Assembly: GCA_003599475.1 (NCBI GenBank)
Contig: QZKK01000250.1
Location: 1-15,211 of the forward strand
Direction: 5' to 3'
DNA length: 15,211 nucleotides
Origin: Desulfobacteraceae bacterium
Lineage (GTDB): Bacteria > Desulfobacterota > Desulfobacteria > Desulfobacterales > SURF-15
Numbering within the stretch: position 1 is the stretch's first letter; every line of letters starts with the position of its first letter. Of the stretch, positions 7,211 through 14,333 are shown one piece after another. Position numbers and translations under genes: made by a program. The notes below the pieces were generated by a model, which saw nothing but the letters and a program-made list of their open reading frames with translations, made no database searches and had not been told where the DNA came from.

Positions 7211-7236
7211 GTTCTGTACTCCGCTTCTAATCGGAT
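7194..7236 (-). repeat. Left copy of a 43-bp imperfect direct repeat flanking the four-helix-bundle gene
   Basis: Matches 7668-7709 at 36 of 43 aligned positions, with one single-base gap. It abuts the 31-unit heptamer array, as the right copy abuts the 5-unit array. Read on the minus strand, this copy is the 3' end of the four-helix-bundle gene (coding ...[12 protein letters not shown]) and the start codon of the extended dehydrogenase. Confidence 0.85.
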
Positions 7237-7617
7237 GCTGGATCGTTCCGTTCTGTGCTCAATTTCCACCGATTGAATATAACGATTTATCTTTTTCCCT
7301 AGAACCTGTAATCGTTCGTGAAGGTTGTTGTATAAAACCTCATCCTTCAGAGATTCCGTTTCATACAAAGTTTCCAAATGATCCGTCGTTTCATCACAAG
7401 AGGCAAGTGCATATGTCAAGAAGCGCAAATAGTCCTGTTTGTATCGCCTCCGGCCGTACCCTTCAACAATCGTGGACTTTGTCGATTTAATTGAACGTCT
7501 GATTTGGCTGCCTTCTTCATATAGTTCGAACTTAGGCAGTTTGCTCAATGTCATTCTGTGAATATCAATGACCAGCTCCCGTGCTTCCTGCCAGATCCCC
7601 AATTTCCTGTAACTCAT
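7207..7617 (-). CDS. Four-helix-bundle protein of the 23S rRNA-intervening-sequence (IVP/S23) family
   Basis: A 136-aa, helix-rich protein. [23 protein letters not shown], then [53 protein letters not shown] and [17 protein letters not shown] are the four helices and signature (F/YELxxQIRRSxxSIxxNIxEGxxR) of the TIGR02436/PF05635 family. Members occur inside 23S rRNA intervening sequences or free-standing, and the fold is shared with Avd of diversity-generating retroelements. The biochemical function is unknown. The ATG at 7615-7617 is the family start, with GAGG about 8 nt upstream; an in-frame extension to 7674 would only add repeat-encoded residues ([10 protein letters not shown]). The gene lies between two heptamer arrays and two copies of a 43-bp direct repeat. 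Its TGA overlaps the downstream ATG (ATGA). Confidence 0.88.
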   Translation of the reverse strand: MSYRKLGIWQEARELVIDIHRMTLSKLPKFELYEEGSQIRRSIKSTKSTIVEGYGRRRYKQDYLRFLTYALASCDETTDHLETLYETESLKDEVLYNNLHERLQVLGKKINRYIQSVEIEHRTERSSIRLEAEYRT

Positions 7618-7632
7618 GGCTTGCCTCACCCT

Positions 7633-7667
7633 GGGTGCTGGGTACTGGATACTGGATGCCGGATGCT
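7633..7667 (+). repeat. 5-unit heptanucleotide array upstream of the four-helix-bundle gene
   Basis: Units GGGTGCT, GGGTACT, GGATACT, GGATGCC and GGATGCT. This is the same family and orientation as the 31-unit array, lying just 5' of the gene's ribosome-binding site and abutting the right copy of the direct repeat at 7668. Confidence 0.93.
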
Positions 7668-7709
7668 GGTCCATTCTTCGTCAGGTTCTTTACTCCGCTT
7701 CTATCGGAT
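7668..7709 (-). repeat. Right copy of the imperfect direct repeat; likely relic of a second four-helix-bundle gene end
   Basis: Aligns with 7194-7236 (36 of 43 positions). Read on the minus strand it gives ...DPIEAE-stop, comparable to ...[14 protein letters not shown] at the end of the intact gene. It may be the remnant 3' end of an earlier cassette. The distance between copies is 474 bp. Confidence 0.8.
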
Positions 7710-7725
7710 CCAGAACCAAGGGGCT

Positions 7726-7760
7726 CATCCAGCATCGAGCATCAAGCAACCAGCATCAAG
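7726..7760 (-). repeat. Inverted 5-unit heptanucleotide array at the 3' end of the flavoprotein gene
   Basis: Plus-strand units CATCCAG, CATCGAG, CATCAAG, CAACCAG and CATCAAG are the complement of the GGATGCT family in the rotated register, with some transversions. The array is therefore inverted relative to 6977-7193 and 7633-7667. It supplies the last codons and the TGA of the flavoprotein gene. Confidence 0.85.
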
Positions 7761-9343
7761 CGCAAATCGCCCCTTTCGAGCCGGATATGGATATGCTTCC
7801 GCCAGTTTTCATCTTCCGCGGGAAAATCCTCACGGAAGTGGGCCCCCCGGCTTTCGGTCCGCTCCAGAGCTGCCAGGGCGATCGCTTTTCCGATCGTTGC
7901 GGCATTCCGGCACTCCAATACCCTGCAAAAATCAGATGGGCTCCCTGCGCCCGCATCTTTGAGCAATCGGCCGATTTCATCGATCTTTTCGATTCCTTCC
8001 AATAGCGAACTCCGGGTTCGGACGATTCCGATCTTCTCCCACAATAGACTCTTCAACCGCTTGGATAGATCCACCGCTTCCGATTCCGGTCTGCCGCTAT
8101 TGCCGGTATTACGGAAACGGCCGGATGCGATTTGATCGATCAAGCGGCTGAAATCGCGCGCTCCGGTGCTGGAATCCGCGTATGAACAAGCCGTGTCTGC
8201 GGCGACCGCCCCGAAGACCAGGCCCTCCGACAATGCGTTTCCTCCCATTCGGTTGGCGCCGTGGATTCCGCCCGTCACTTCTCCGGCCGCAAAAAGCCCG
8301 GGCAACCCGGTGGCGCCGTCGATACCGGTCTCCACTCCTCCCATCGTGTGATGGCATGCGGGCATGATCTTGACAGGTTCTCTATCGAAGCGGACCCTTG
8401 CCTTGTAGCGGGAAATCATCTCCTTGCTCAAGCTCATTTTCGTTTCATCCGCTCCTCGCATGTCCAAAAGAACGGCGCCGTCGACGCCATTTCCCCGGGC
8501 GACTTCTTCGAAGAAGGCCTGGGAAAGCCGGTCCCGGCAGAGAATGGCAATCGGTTTCTGATGGAGCCGGTATTTTTCTTTGAGGTCTTCTCCTTTCGAG
8601 TTGATCATTTTTCCTGCATCGCCGAAGGCGGTCGGAAGGATCATGCGGCTGTGCCCGGATCCTGCATAAACCAGCGGGTAGAACTGAACGAATTCCATGT
8701 CTTTCAGCTCGAGACCGGCTTCGAGACAAAGGGTGTAGCCGTCTCCCGTGGTACCCGGAGCATTATCGTTAACCCCATAGATTCCTCCTCCGCCTCCGGT
8801 CGCCAGGATGACGGCCTTGGACCGGAAACCCAGGACGTCTCCGGTTTTCTTATGAAAACCGACGGCACCGCAGCAGGATCCCTCTGAACATGCAAAATCG
8901 GTGATCATGATATGGTCCAGAAATGCTACGCCCGCAGCCCGGCAGGCTCGGACAAGAAGTGCGGTCAGATCGGGGCCTCCGATCAAAGCCGAACTTCTGC
9001 AGTTGAACCCGCCGCCGTGATAAATCCCCTTGAGCCCCAACCGCCGGAGCTCTTCAAACTTCGCAGGCGCCTTGCGGATAAAAAGTTCGACGAGTTTCCG
9101 GTCGTTCAGGAACCTGCCGCTTTCCATCGTCTTTTCGATGTGCGCCTCGATACTCAAAGTCTCTGCCGCAAAAGAAAACCCACCGCCGGCAAGGGCGGTG
9201 TTGTTGGCTTTGCCGACAGGGGATTTGGAAATCAGCAGCGCCTTTCTTCCGCTGCCGGAAACCGTCAATGCCGCCTCGAGCCCGGCAATACCGCTTCCGA
9301 TAATCAGAATGTCGGTCTCGACAATTTGGGGGCCGCGGAACAT
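7742..9343 (-). CDS. FAD-binding oxidoreductase of the SdhA/FrdA/NadB flavoprotein family
   Basis: 533-aa flavoprotein resembling fumarate reductase/succinate dehydrogenase flavoprotein subunits and L-aspartate oxidase; the exact substrate is unknown. The FAD dinucleotide motif DILIIGSGIAGLEAAL begins near residue 11, with ATGGGGG in mid-protein. DMEFVQFYPL corresponds to the MEFVQFHP motif, and CHHTMGGVET to HYTMGGI. GLFAAGEVTGGIHGANRMGGNALSEGLVFG is the C-terminal FAD signature. The helical tail (ESRGAHFREDFP...ENWRKHIHIRL) is also family-typical. I chose the ATG at 9341-9343, which has AAAGGAGG about 6 nt upstream; an in-frame start at 9376 would add 11 residues. The last residues (LRLMLVA) are encoded by an inverted heptamer array, so the native C-terminus may have been altered. 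It follows two NicX-like genes in the same direction (117-bp gap). Confidence 0.85.
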   Translation of the reverse strand: MFRGPQIVETDILIIGSGIAGLEAALTVSGSGRKALLISKSPVGKANNTALAGGGFSFAAETLSIEAHIEKTMESGRFLNDRKLVELFIRKAPAKFEELRRLGLKGIYHGGGFNCRSSALIGGPDLTALLVRACRAAGVAFLDHIMITDFACSEGSCCGAVGFHKKTGDVLGFRSKAVILATGGGGGIYGVNDNAPGTTGDGYTLCLEAGLELKDMEFVQFYPLVYAGSGHSRMILPTAFGDAGKMINSKGEDLKEKYRLHQKPIAILCRDRLSQAFFEEVARGNGVDGAVLLDMRGADETKMSLSKEMISRYKARVRFDREPVKIMPACHHTMGGVETGIDGATGLPGLFAAGEVTGGIHGANRMGGNALSEGLVFGAVAADTACSYADSSTGARDFSRLIDQIASGRFRNTGNSGRPESEAVDLSKRLKSLLWEKIGIVRTRSSLLEGIEKIDEIGRLLKDAGAGSPSDFCRVLECRNAATIGKAIALAALERTESRGAHFREDFPAEDENWRKHIHIRLERGDLRLMLVA

Positions 9344-9361
9344 GTATCCTCCTTTTCGAGT

Positions 9362-9391
9362 GAAACCACGAAACACGCGAAATACACGAAA
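9362..9391 (+). repeat. Short CACGAAA-type tandem repeat (about 9-nt period)
   Basis: CCACGAAA, CACGCGAAA and TACACGAAA follow one another 19-48 bp upstream of the flavoprotein start. This is a different period from the heptamers. Similar CACGAAA strings are widespread in intergenic DNA of many environmental bacteria (general knowledge). Confidence 0.6.
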
Positions 9392-9420
9392 AAATGCTAA
9401 AGAGAAGACCAGCCCGGTTC

Positions 9421-9448
9421 TGAACCCTTGAGCCTTCGAACCCCTGAA
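9421..9448 (+). repeat. Degenerate heptamer array, TGAACCC family
   Basis: Units TGAACCC, TTGAGCC, TTCGAAC and CCCTGAA occupy most of the remaining gap between the flavoprotein and NicX-like genes. More degenerate than the other arrays, but it keeps the 7-nt period. Confidence 0.5.
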
Positions 9449-9460
9449 CGCTTGCGACTG

Positions 9461-10438
9461 CTACAGCACAAACAGGCCGTCCTGCAGGATCAGATGGCCG
9501 TCTACCGTTACCGTGGGACGGAGAAAAATCAGATCGACATGCCAGCCTGTTGAGACTTTGCCCCCGAGAGACCTGTTGTCACCGAGTGCCAGGTGGACAC
9601 TGCCGTACAGATATTTCGCTTCCCGGATGGTTGTCCCCGCCCGGCATGCGGGATTGGTGCCGATGGCGAATTCGGCGATATTTCTTGCGGGATCGCCGAT
9701 CTTTTGGATGATTGCGCGCAGTTTGTCCGCTGCAGCACCCCCTTCCACGTGGGTCATCATCCCATCCTGCACCTTCAGCTTCATCGGCTCGTTGAGAAAC
9801 CCGATCTCTTTCTGTTCCACCGTATATGGATCTACAAGGATCCCGTTTGAACGCCCTTCGATGGGTGCGATTGCGGCCTCACCCCCGGGGAAACCGCAGA
9901 ACTGTCCGGGCTCGGTCGCCATGGAGTACAGCGGAACCGCATCCCGGTCCCCAAGCGCCACTTTTATGTCGGTCCCCCCGGGGGTCGTCAGATGCGCCTC
10001 GCTTCCCCGGCTGAGATACTCGGCCAATCGGATGCTCAGTTTTTTGACTTCCCCATAATCGGCGAGCGCACCCCCGCGGACCATCATCTCTTCGGTAAAC
10101 CCCCACATGTGCACCTGACGGGAGCCGCCGGCGAGAGCCTCCCGGCAGGCGTCGGTGTGCGCGAGCGCATAGCTTGTCTGAGCGATCAGGGCGCTGCAGG
10201 ATTTTATCGCGGCGGCGGCTACCCGAGGGGGTTCGATGCCGCCGACATCCCGTGCGCGCATCACGACGACGACGGTTTCGGCACCGGAAGCATGGCTTTC
10301 GATTGCCAGCAGCTCCGTGATGCTCTGGGGACAATCCGTATCGGTCAGGATGCAAACATTTTCTCCTTCCCGGATTGCCAGAATCTGTTGGACGACTCGC
10401 CTGGCGGTCGGCGCCATGGCCATGTAAGCCATACTCAT
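9461..10438 (-). CDS. NicX/aminopeptidase M29-like metalloprotein, second of a tandem pair
   Basis: 325-aa member of the superfamily holding aminopeptidase T (M29) and 2,5-dihydroxypyridine 5,6-dioxygenase (NicX). Family features are EFAIGTNPACR, EAKYLYGSVHLALGD and GWHVDLIFLRPTVTVDG. The likely metal ligands are His282 and the His300-x-Asp302 pair, matching the His/His-x-Asp iron site known for NicX. Many homologs are annotated only as aminopeptidase, so peptidase versus ring-cleaving dioxygenase is undecided. I chose the ATG at 10436-10438 because GGAGG lies about 7 nt upstream; a start at 10492 would add 18 unconserved residues and overlap the upstream gene. It is paralogous to the gene at 10485-11456, which precedes it by 46 bp. 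The two are clearly a tandem duplication, probably one operon. Confidence 0.8.
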   Translation of the reverse strand: MSMAYMAMAPTARRVVQQILAIREGENVCILTDTDCPQSITELLAIESHASGAETVVVVMRARDVGGIEPPRVAAAAIKSCSALIAQTSYALAHTDACREALAGGSRQVHMWGFTEEMMVRGGALADYGEVKKLSIRLAEYLSRGSEAHLTTPGGTDIKVALGDRDAVPLYSMATEPGQFCGFPGGEAAIAPIEGRSNGILVDPYTVEQKEIGFLNEPMKLKVQDGMMTHVEGGAAADKLRAIIQKIGDPARNIAEFAIGTNPACRAGTTIREAKYLYGSVHLALGDNRSLGGKVSTGWHVDLIFLRPTVTVDGHLILQDGLFVL

Positions 10439-10484
10439 TTTGATTTCCTCCGAAGAATGGTTTCCTGCATTCCCTGCATCCGTC

Positions 10485-11456
10485 TCATGCAACGATGACC
10501 CCGTTTTCGATGATCATCCGGTCGTCCAGATACATCGTGGGACGGTCAAAGATCAGGTCCACATGAATCGGGCTGACCACCTTGCCTCCGATCGAGCCGC
10601 TGTCTCCCACCGCCACATGGCATGTGCCCATTGCCTTTTTGGCTTCCCGCAGGCTGGCGTAAGGCCGGCAGGCGGGATTGGTGCCGATGGCAAACTCCGC
10701 GATGTTCTTTGCGGTCTCGCCCTTTTCCGTCAGCACCTGCCAAAAACGGGCGGCTTTGGCGCTGCCGTCCATGGAGACGACCTTTCCGGCGCTGATCTCG
10801 ATTTTGCCGAACGGCTCGCGAAGAATACCGATATCCTTGTGCTCGATCGATATCGGATCGACCAGAACCCCCTCGGCCGAACCTTCCAGAGGGGATATAG
10901 CCACCTCGCCGTCCGGAAATGCCGTAAACGTTCCCCTTTTTTTGGCCGTCCCCGTCAACGGATGACAGATGCGCCCCTCGATGCAGATCCGCAGATCGCT
11001 CCCCTTCGGGGTCGTAAAGCGCACCCGTTTCGAGCGGCCGAGCGTCTCCGCCAGCCGTTCGGTCACCCGCTGGACCTCCGCATAATCCGCCAGTGCGCCG
11101 CCTTCGGTCATCATGTCTTCCGTCCAGCCCCACATCTCCACGATTCGAGCTCCCTTTTTAAGGGCGTTGCGCGCGGTATCCGTATGAACGGTGGCAAAGC
11201 TGGTCTGGAGGATCGCTACATCCGAAGCGGCCATCGCGGCGCCGACATGGGGCGGCGGGTCGATGCCCCCCATCTTGTGCGGAGGCATCTGCATCACGCA
11301 GAGCACGGCTCCTGCCCCCGCAACGGCATGGGCGAGCGCTTCCGTGATGGCAAAAGGCCGGTCGGGGTCTGTAACCAGAAGGACGTTTTCACCGGGTGCG
11401 ATGCCCGCAACGTCCTCCACGATGCGGCGAGCGGTTCTTGCCATGTTGTATTTCAT
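10485..11456 (-). CDS. NicX/aminopeptidase M29-like metalloprotein, first of a tandem pair
   Basis: 323-aa paralog of the next gene. Shared motifs include the ARTARRIVEDV N-terminus, MGGIDPPPHVGAA, QTSFATVHTDTAR, MWGWTEDMM, ALADYAEV, EFAIGTNPACRP, GTCHVAVGD (His280) and IHVDLIFDRPT (His298, Asp300). The putative metal triad is intact in both copies. The proteins differ most in the central 'GxxAxP/GTA' segment (residues about 160-185), which may reflect different substrates. The ATG at 11454-11456 has GGGAGG about 9 nt upstream. The 75-bp gap to the AICAR transformylase stop holds a GGGTTGC-type heptamer array and no visible terminator. Whether the pair belongs to the purine transcript or has its own promoter cannot be decided. 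Confidence 0.8.
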   Translation of the reverse strand: MKYNMARTARRIVEDVAGIAPGENVLLVTDPDRPFAITEALAHAVAGAGAVLCVMQMPPHKMGGIDPPPHVGAAMAASDVAILQTSFATVHTDTARNALKKGARIVEMWGWTEDMMTEGGALADYAEVQRVTERLAETLGRSKRVRFTTPKGSDLRICIEGRICHPLTGTAKKRGTFTAFPDGEVAISPLEGSAEGVLVDPISIEHKDIGILREPFGKIEISAGKVVSMDGSAKAARFWQVLTEKGETAKNIAEFAIGTNPACRPYASLREAKKAMGTCHVAVGDSGSIGGKVVSPIHVDLIFDRPTMYLDDRMIIENGVIVA

Positions 11457-11488
11457 CTTTCAATACCTCCCAAATGAGTGCGTGTTCC

Positions 11489-11516
11489 GGGTTGCGAGTT
11501 GCGGGTTACGGGTTGT
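11489..11516 (+). repeat. Heptanucleotide array, GGGTTGC family, 4 units
   Basis: Units GGGTTGC, GAGTTGC, GGGTTAC and GGGTTGT fill the gap between the AICAR transformylase stop and the first NicX-like gene. This is a third consensus distinct from GGATGCY and GYGTTCA, again with a strict 7-nt period. Confidence 0.85.
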
Positions 11517-11531
11517 CGCGGCAAGAACGCT

Positions 11532-12782
11532 CTAGTGCTTGAAGCTCCGCTCTCCGGTAAAGGCCATCGCCGCTCCGGCTTCGTTGCAGGCCTCGATGGA
11601 CTGGTAGTCGTTTTCCGAGCCGCCCGGCTGGATGACCGCCGTCACCCCCTCCCGGAGTCCCACGTCGATGCCGTCCCGGAACGGAAAAAAGGCATCGCTG
11701 ACCATGGCGGAGCCGATCAACCCGCCCTTTTCTTCCGCAACCTTCCGATCGATTTCGGCCCTTTTCTCCCCGTCCTTCAGATCATGGTAGGAAACCCGGC
11801 AGGATTCGAAGCAGTACCGGTCCGCCAGCTTCCGGTAGGCCTTGTCCCTGGCGATCTCTGCAACCCCCACCCGATCCTGCTCCCCGGTTCCGATGCCGAC
11901 GGTCGCCTGATCCTTTACGTAGATGACCGAATTGGAGGTGATTCCGGATTCCACCAGCCAGCCGAAGAGCATATCGTCGTATTCCTTCTCGGTCGGCTCC
12001 CTCTCGACCCGGTACCGCCTTCCCCTGTGTTCGCATTCGGCAGGCAGAAGCTTTTCCCTGCTGCGTGCACGGGGCAGATAAGACTCCTGGGCGATGATCC
12101 CGCCGTCGATGAGGCTCTTGAAGTCGATGAAGCGCTTTCCCACAAACTCCTGAAGCCGATCGATCCGGCCGATCCGGATGACGCGCAAGTTTTTTCTTCT
12201 GCCGAGAACGGAAAGGACCCCTTCTTCGAACTCGGGGGCTACCACCACCTCCGCGTACTGAGCCGAGATCGCCTCCGCCGTCTCCTTGTCCAAGGCCCGG
12301 TTCACCGCGATGCAGCCGCCGAAGGCAGCCACCCGGTCGGCCATGTATGCCCTGTGATAGGCGTCCTGAAGGGAATCCGCGCGGGCAACCCCGCAGGGAT
12401 TGTTGTGTTTGACGATCACGACGGTGGGCCGGTCCTGAAAGTAGCGGAGGATGTTCAGGGCGTTGTCGGCATCGGTCAGATTGGTCTTCCCAGGGTGTTT
12501 TCCGGACTGCAGCAGCTCGACTTCAGACGCAAGATAGCTCCCCGGCTGAATGGTCTCGGTCTCCCCCAGGACCAGGTTTCCGTTTACCAGTCGATAGAGA
12601 GCGGCCTCCTGCCCCGGATTTTCCCCATAGCGCAGCCCTTTTTCGACGCCGTCGATTCGCCAGGTCACTTTTTCATAGACAAGGGTGTCCCTTCGTCCCG
12701 GGTGGATAAAGTGGATCTCCATCTTCGGTGGAAAGTGATCCTCCATCAGGGTGCGATACTGCTTCTTCAAGTCTTCAGGCAT
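11532..12782 (-). CDS. purH: Phosphoribosylaminoimidazolecarboxamide (AICAR) formyltransferase, separate C-terminal half of PurH
   Basis: Transfers the formyl group of 10-formyl-THF to AICAR, the penultimate step to IMP. The protein is 416 aa and contains only the transformylase domain of bifunctional PurH (usually about 520 aa with both activities). Motifs: GLRYGENPGQEAALY (49-63), SGKHPGKTNLTDADNAL (93-109), VVIVKHNNPCGVA with the catalytic Lys125-His126, AFGGCIAVNRALD, SDAFFPFRDGID, and the C-terminal GGSEND...AMAFTGERSFKH. The ATG at 12780-12782 has GGGAGG about 5 nt upstream, so it is a real independent gene rather than a broken fusion. The IMP cyclohydrolase half lies 209 bp upstream on the same strand. 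Confidence 0.93.
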   Translation of the reverse strand: MPEDLKKQYRTLMEDHFPPKMEIHFIHPGRRDTLVYEKVTWRIDGVEKGLRYGENPGQEAALYRLVNGNLVLGETETIQPGSYLASEVELLQSGKHPGKTNLTDADNALNILRYFQDRPTVVIVKHNNPCGVARADSLQDAYHRAYMADRVAAFGGCIAVNRALDKETAEAISAQYAEVVVAPEFEEGVLSVLGRRKNLRVIRIGRIDRLQEFVGKRFIDFKSLIDGGIIAQESYLPRARSREKLLPAECEHRGRRYRVEREPTEKEYDDMLFGWLVESGITSNSVIYVKDQATVGIGTGEQDRVGVAEIARDKAYRKLADRYCFESCRVSYHDLKDGEKRAEIDRKVAEEKGGLIGSAMVSDAFFPFRDGIDVGLREGVTAVIQPGGSENDYQSIEACNEAGAAMAFTGERSFKH

Positions 12783-12803
12783 GGCAGCCTCCCGGCTGTA
12801 AAA

Positions 12804-12824
12804 GTGTTCAGTGTTCAGTGTTCA
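12804..12824 (+). repeat. Heptanucleotide array, GTGTTCA, 3 units
   Basis: Three identical GTGTTCA units in the gap between the two PurH halves, 21 bp upstream of the transformylase ATG. Complementary units TGAACGC and TGAATCC lie at 12945-12958 in the same gap, so the region can pair weakly with itself. Confidence 0.85.
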
Positions 12825-12944
12825 GTGAGCTGATCATATCATAATTTATTCCATTCAGCGCATTTTGCCTCTGGTTCCGGTCGGGGAGGCTTGCAGGAAT
12901 CCCTCGGCTCTGCAATCGGTTGGAAAAACCCGCCGCCCCTTTCC

Positions 12945-12971
12945 TGAACGCTGAATCCCGCTGAGGCGGGA
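12945..12971. repeat. Inverted heptamers plus GC-rich hairpin between the PurH halves
   Basis: TGAACGC and TGAATCC (12945-12958) run into TCCCGC-TGAG-GCGGGA (12956-12971), a perfect 6-bp stem with a 4-nt loop. It lies about 20 nt after the cyclohydrolase stop in transcription direction, but no T-run follows on the minus strand, so I do not call a terminator. A similar heptamer plus TTTCCCGCC hairpin combination occurs at 14837-14862. Confidence 0.6.
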
Positions 12972-12991
12972 AACACAGTGACCGAAGGGAA

Positions 12992-13669
12992 CTACCGGGG
13001 CGAAGTCCGATAGCATTTCTCCACTTCCTCCTGGCTTCGCTCGGACAGGAAGTCGGCAATGGCGCGGTCGAACCGGGCCGTATGGTCAAAAGCCTTCCTG
13101 GCGAGCTCGAAGCGAAGCTTGAGCGATGTCGCCCCTTTTGCGGCTCGGAGCTCTGAAAGGATCCGATCGTAGTCGTCCGGATCGACCACCGGGGCCACGC
13201 GGATATAATTTTTTGCAGCCGCCCGGATCATACAGGGGCCGCCGATGTCGATATTGGCCCTGGCCTCTTCCGCAGTCACCCCGGTTTTGGCGATCGTTTT
13301 TTGAAACGGATAGAGATTGACCACCACCAGGTCGATTGCGACGGCTCCGGTCCGCTGAAGATCTTTCCGATGGGCCTCGTTGTACGTTTCGGTGAGAAGC
13401 CCGAGATAGATTTTGAAATCGAGGGTTTTCACGAGCCCGCCCTGGGTCTCGGGTTGCCCCGTGTAATCGGATACCTGCCTCAGACATGAGGCCCGGTCAC
13501 CGAGGATTTCCCGGATCCGCTCGAAGGTTCCGCCGGTCGAAAAGATCTTTACGCCCGGGTTGATTCCCACCAGACCGGAAATCAGCGATTCCAGTCCGCG
13601 TTTATCCGAAACGCTTACCAGCACATGTTCGACTTTCACCGCATCGTCGATTCGCTCCACGATGTTCAT
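12992..13669 (-). CDS. purH: IMP cyclohydrolase, separate N-terminal half of PurH
   Basis: Closes the purine ring of FAICAR to give IMP, the last step of de novo purine synthesis. At 225 aa it is the MGS-like cyclohydrolase domain alone. Motifs: HVLVSVSDKRGLESL (15-29), FSTGGT (43-48), VSDYTGQPETQGGLVKTL, VVVNLYPF and NIDIGGPCMIRAAAKN. The residues matching the known catalytic set are Lys81, Tyr120, Asp141 and Lys153, with spacings close to those of human PurH. The usual GRVKTLHPKIHGG is GGLVKTLDFKIYLGL here, a marked divergence of the substrate loop. The start codon lies 3 bp after the stop of the HD-domain gene, so translation is probably coupled. The transformylase half follows after 209 bp. 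Confidence 0.9.
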   Translation of the reverse strand: MNIVERIDDAVKVEHVLVSVSDKRGLESLISGLVGINPGVKIFSTGGTFERIREILGDRASCLRQVSDYTGQPETQGGLVKTLDFKIYLGLLTETYNEAHRKDLQRTGAVAIDLVVVNLYPFQKTIAKTGVTAEEARANIDIGGPCMIRAAAKNYIRVAPVVDPDDYDRILSELRAAKGATSLKLRFELARKAFDHTARFDRAIADFLSERSQEEVEKCYRTSPR

Positions 13670-13672
13670 CGG

Positions 13673-14329
13673 TCAATCCTCTCCCTGATACTCCTTTAAA
13701 AATCTGTCGAAATAGAGCTCCATGAACGCATGCCGCTTCTGCGCAATCCTTCTCCCCTCGCCGGTGAGCATGCGATCCTTGATCTTCCGCAGCTTGACCC
13801 GGTATTCCCGATAGCCCGTGTCGTCCTGAGAATAAGGCCGGCTCTCCTCCGGGTCTGCGTCAGGGCTGTGCAGGCGCGCCCCCACCTCTCCGGCGAAAAG
13901 AAACGCACGGGCGATTCCGACCGCACCGATCGCATCCAGCTTGTCCGCGTCGAACAGTACGCATGCCTCCAGAGTTTTGGGAGCGTGCTTGCCCCGGAAC
14001 CGGTGGGTTCGGATGCAGTGGATGATGTTTTTTTTACGCTCCGCCGAAAGCGGCAACCCCCCGATCACGGGCCATGCGAAAGCCGCACCCTTCTGCGCAT
14101 GGCAGACCGCACCGTTCAGCCGATCCTGATGGCTGCGTCCGATGTCGTGCAGATAGGCGGCGCTCATCAGCACCGTCAGATCGCCCCCCTCGGCCTTTCC
14201 GATCCGCCGGCAGAGCCGCGCCACGCGCAGCGTGTGCTCCCAGTCGTGGCTGCCCCTGGAGCCTGAAAAGTAGCCCTCGGCGATTCTTTTTACCGCAATG
14301 ACGATTTCCTCGCCGGAATCGAGCCCCAT
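13673..14329 (-). CDS. HD-domain phosphohydrolase (YedJ-like)
   Basis: 218-aa metal-dependent HD-superfamily phosphohydrolase. The metal site is visible as His32 in SHDWEHTLRVARL, His61-Asp62 in AAYLHDIGRS, and the acidic DADKLDAIGAVGIARA (Asp126, Asp128, Asp131), a signature of the uncharacterised YedJ-like group. The C-terminal third (YSQDDTGYREYRVKLRKIKDRML...HAFMELYFDRFLKEY) is helical and family-typical. The natural substrate is not known; nucleotides are common for the superfamily. It sits 4 bp after the PPOX-family gene and 3 bp before the IMP cyclohydrolase gene, a tight operon arrangement. The ATG at 14327-14329 lacks a strong Shine-Dalgarno, consistent with translational coupling. 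Confidence 0.85.
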   Translation of the reverse strand: MGLDSGEEIVIAVKRIAEGYFSGSRGSHDWEHTLRVARLCRRIGKAEGGDLTVLMSAAYLHDIGRSHQDRLNGAVCHAQKGAAFAWPVIGGLPLSAERKKNIIHCIRTHRFRGKHAPKTLEACVLFDADKLDAIGAVGIARAFLFAGEVGARLHSPDADPEESRPYSQDDTGYREYRVKLRKIKDRMLTGEGRRIAQKRHAFMELYFDRFLKEYQGED

Positions 14330-14333
14330 CGTG

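Noticed and set aside
6708..7490. Plus-strand open frames rich in Gly-Cys-Trp-Met-Leu-Asp-Ala repeats
   Set aside because: They are the complementary reading of the 7-nt array, which has no stop codon in any frame of either strand. They overlap the dehydrogenase and four-helix-bundle genes and have no family resemblance.
7207..7617. Intervening sequence within a 23S rRNA gene
   Set aside because: The flanks are protein-coding genes and heptamer arrays; no rRNA sequence is recognisable.
6977..7760. Diversity-generating retroelement, because the four-helix-bundle family is related to Avd
   Set aside because: No reverse transcriptase, template repeat or variable repeat is present; the repeats are 7-nt arrays, not a TR/VR pair.
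12956..12971. Rho-independent terminator after the IMP cyclohydrolase gene
   Set aside because: The stem is good (6 bp), but no T-run follows on the minus strand and the downstream gene completes the same pathway. Kept as a hairpin/repeat only.
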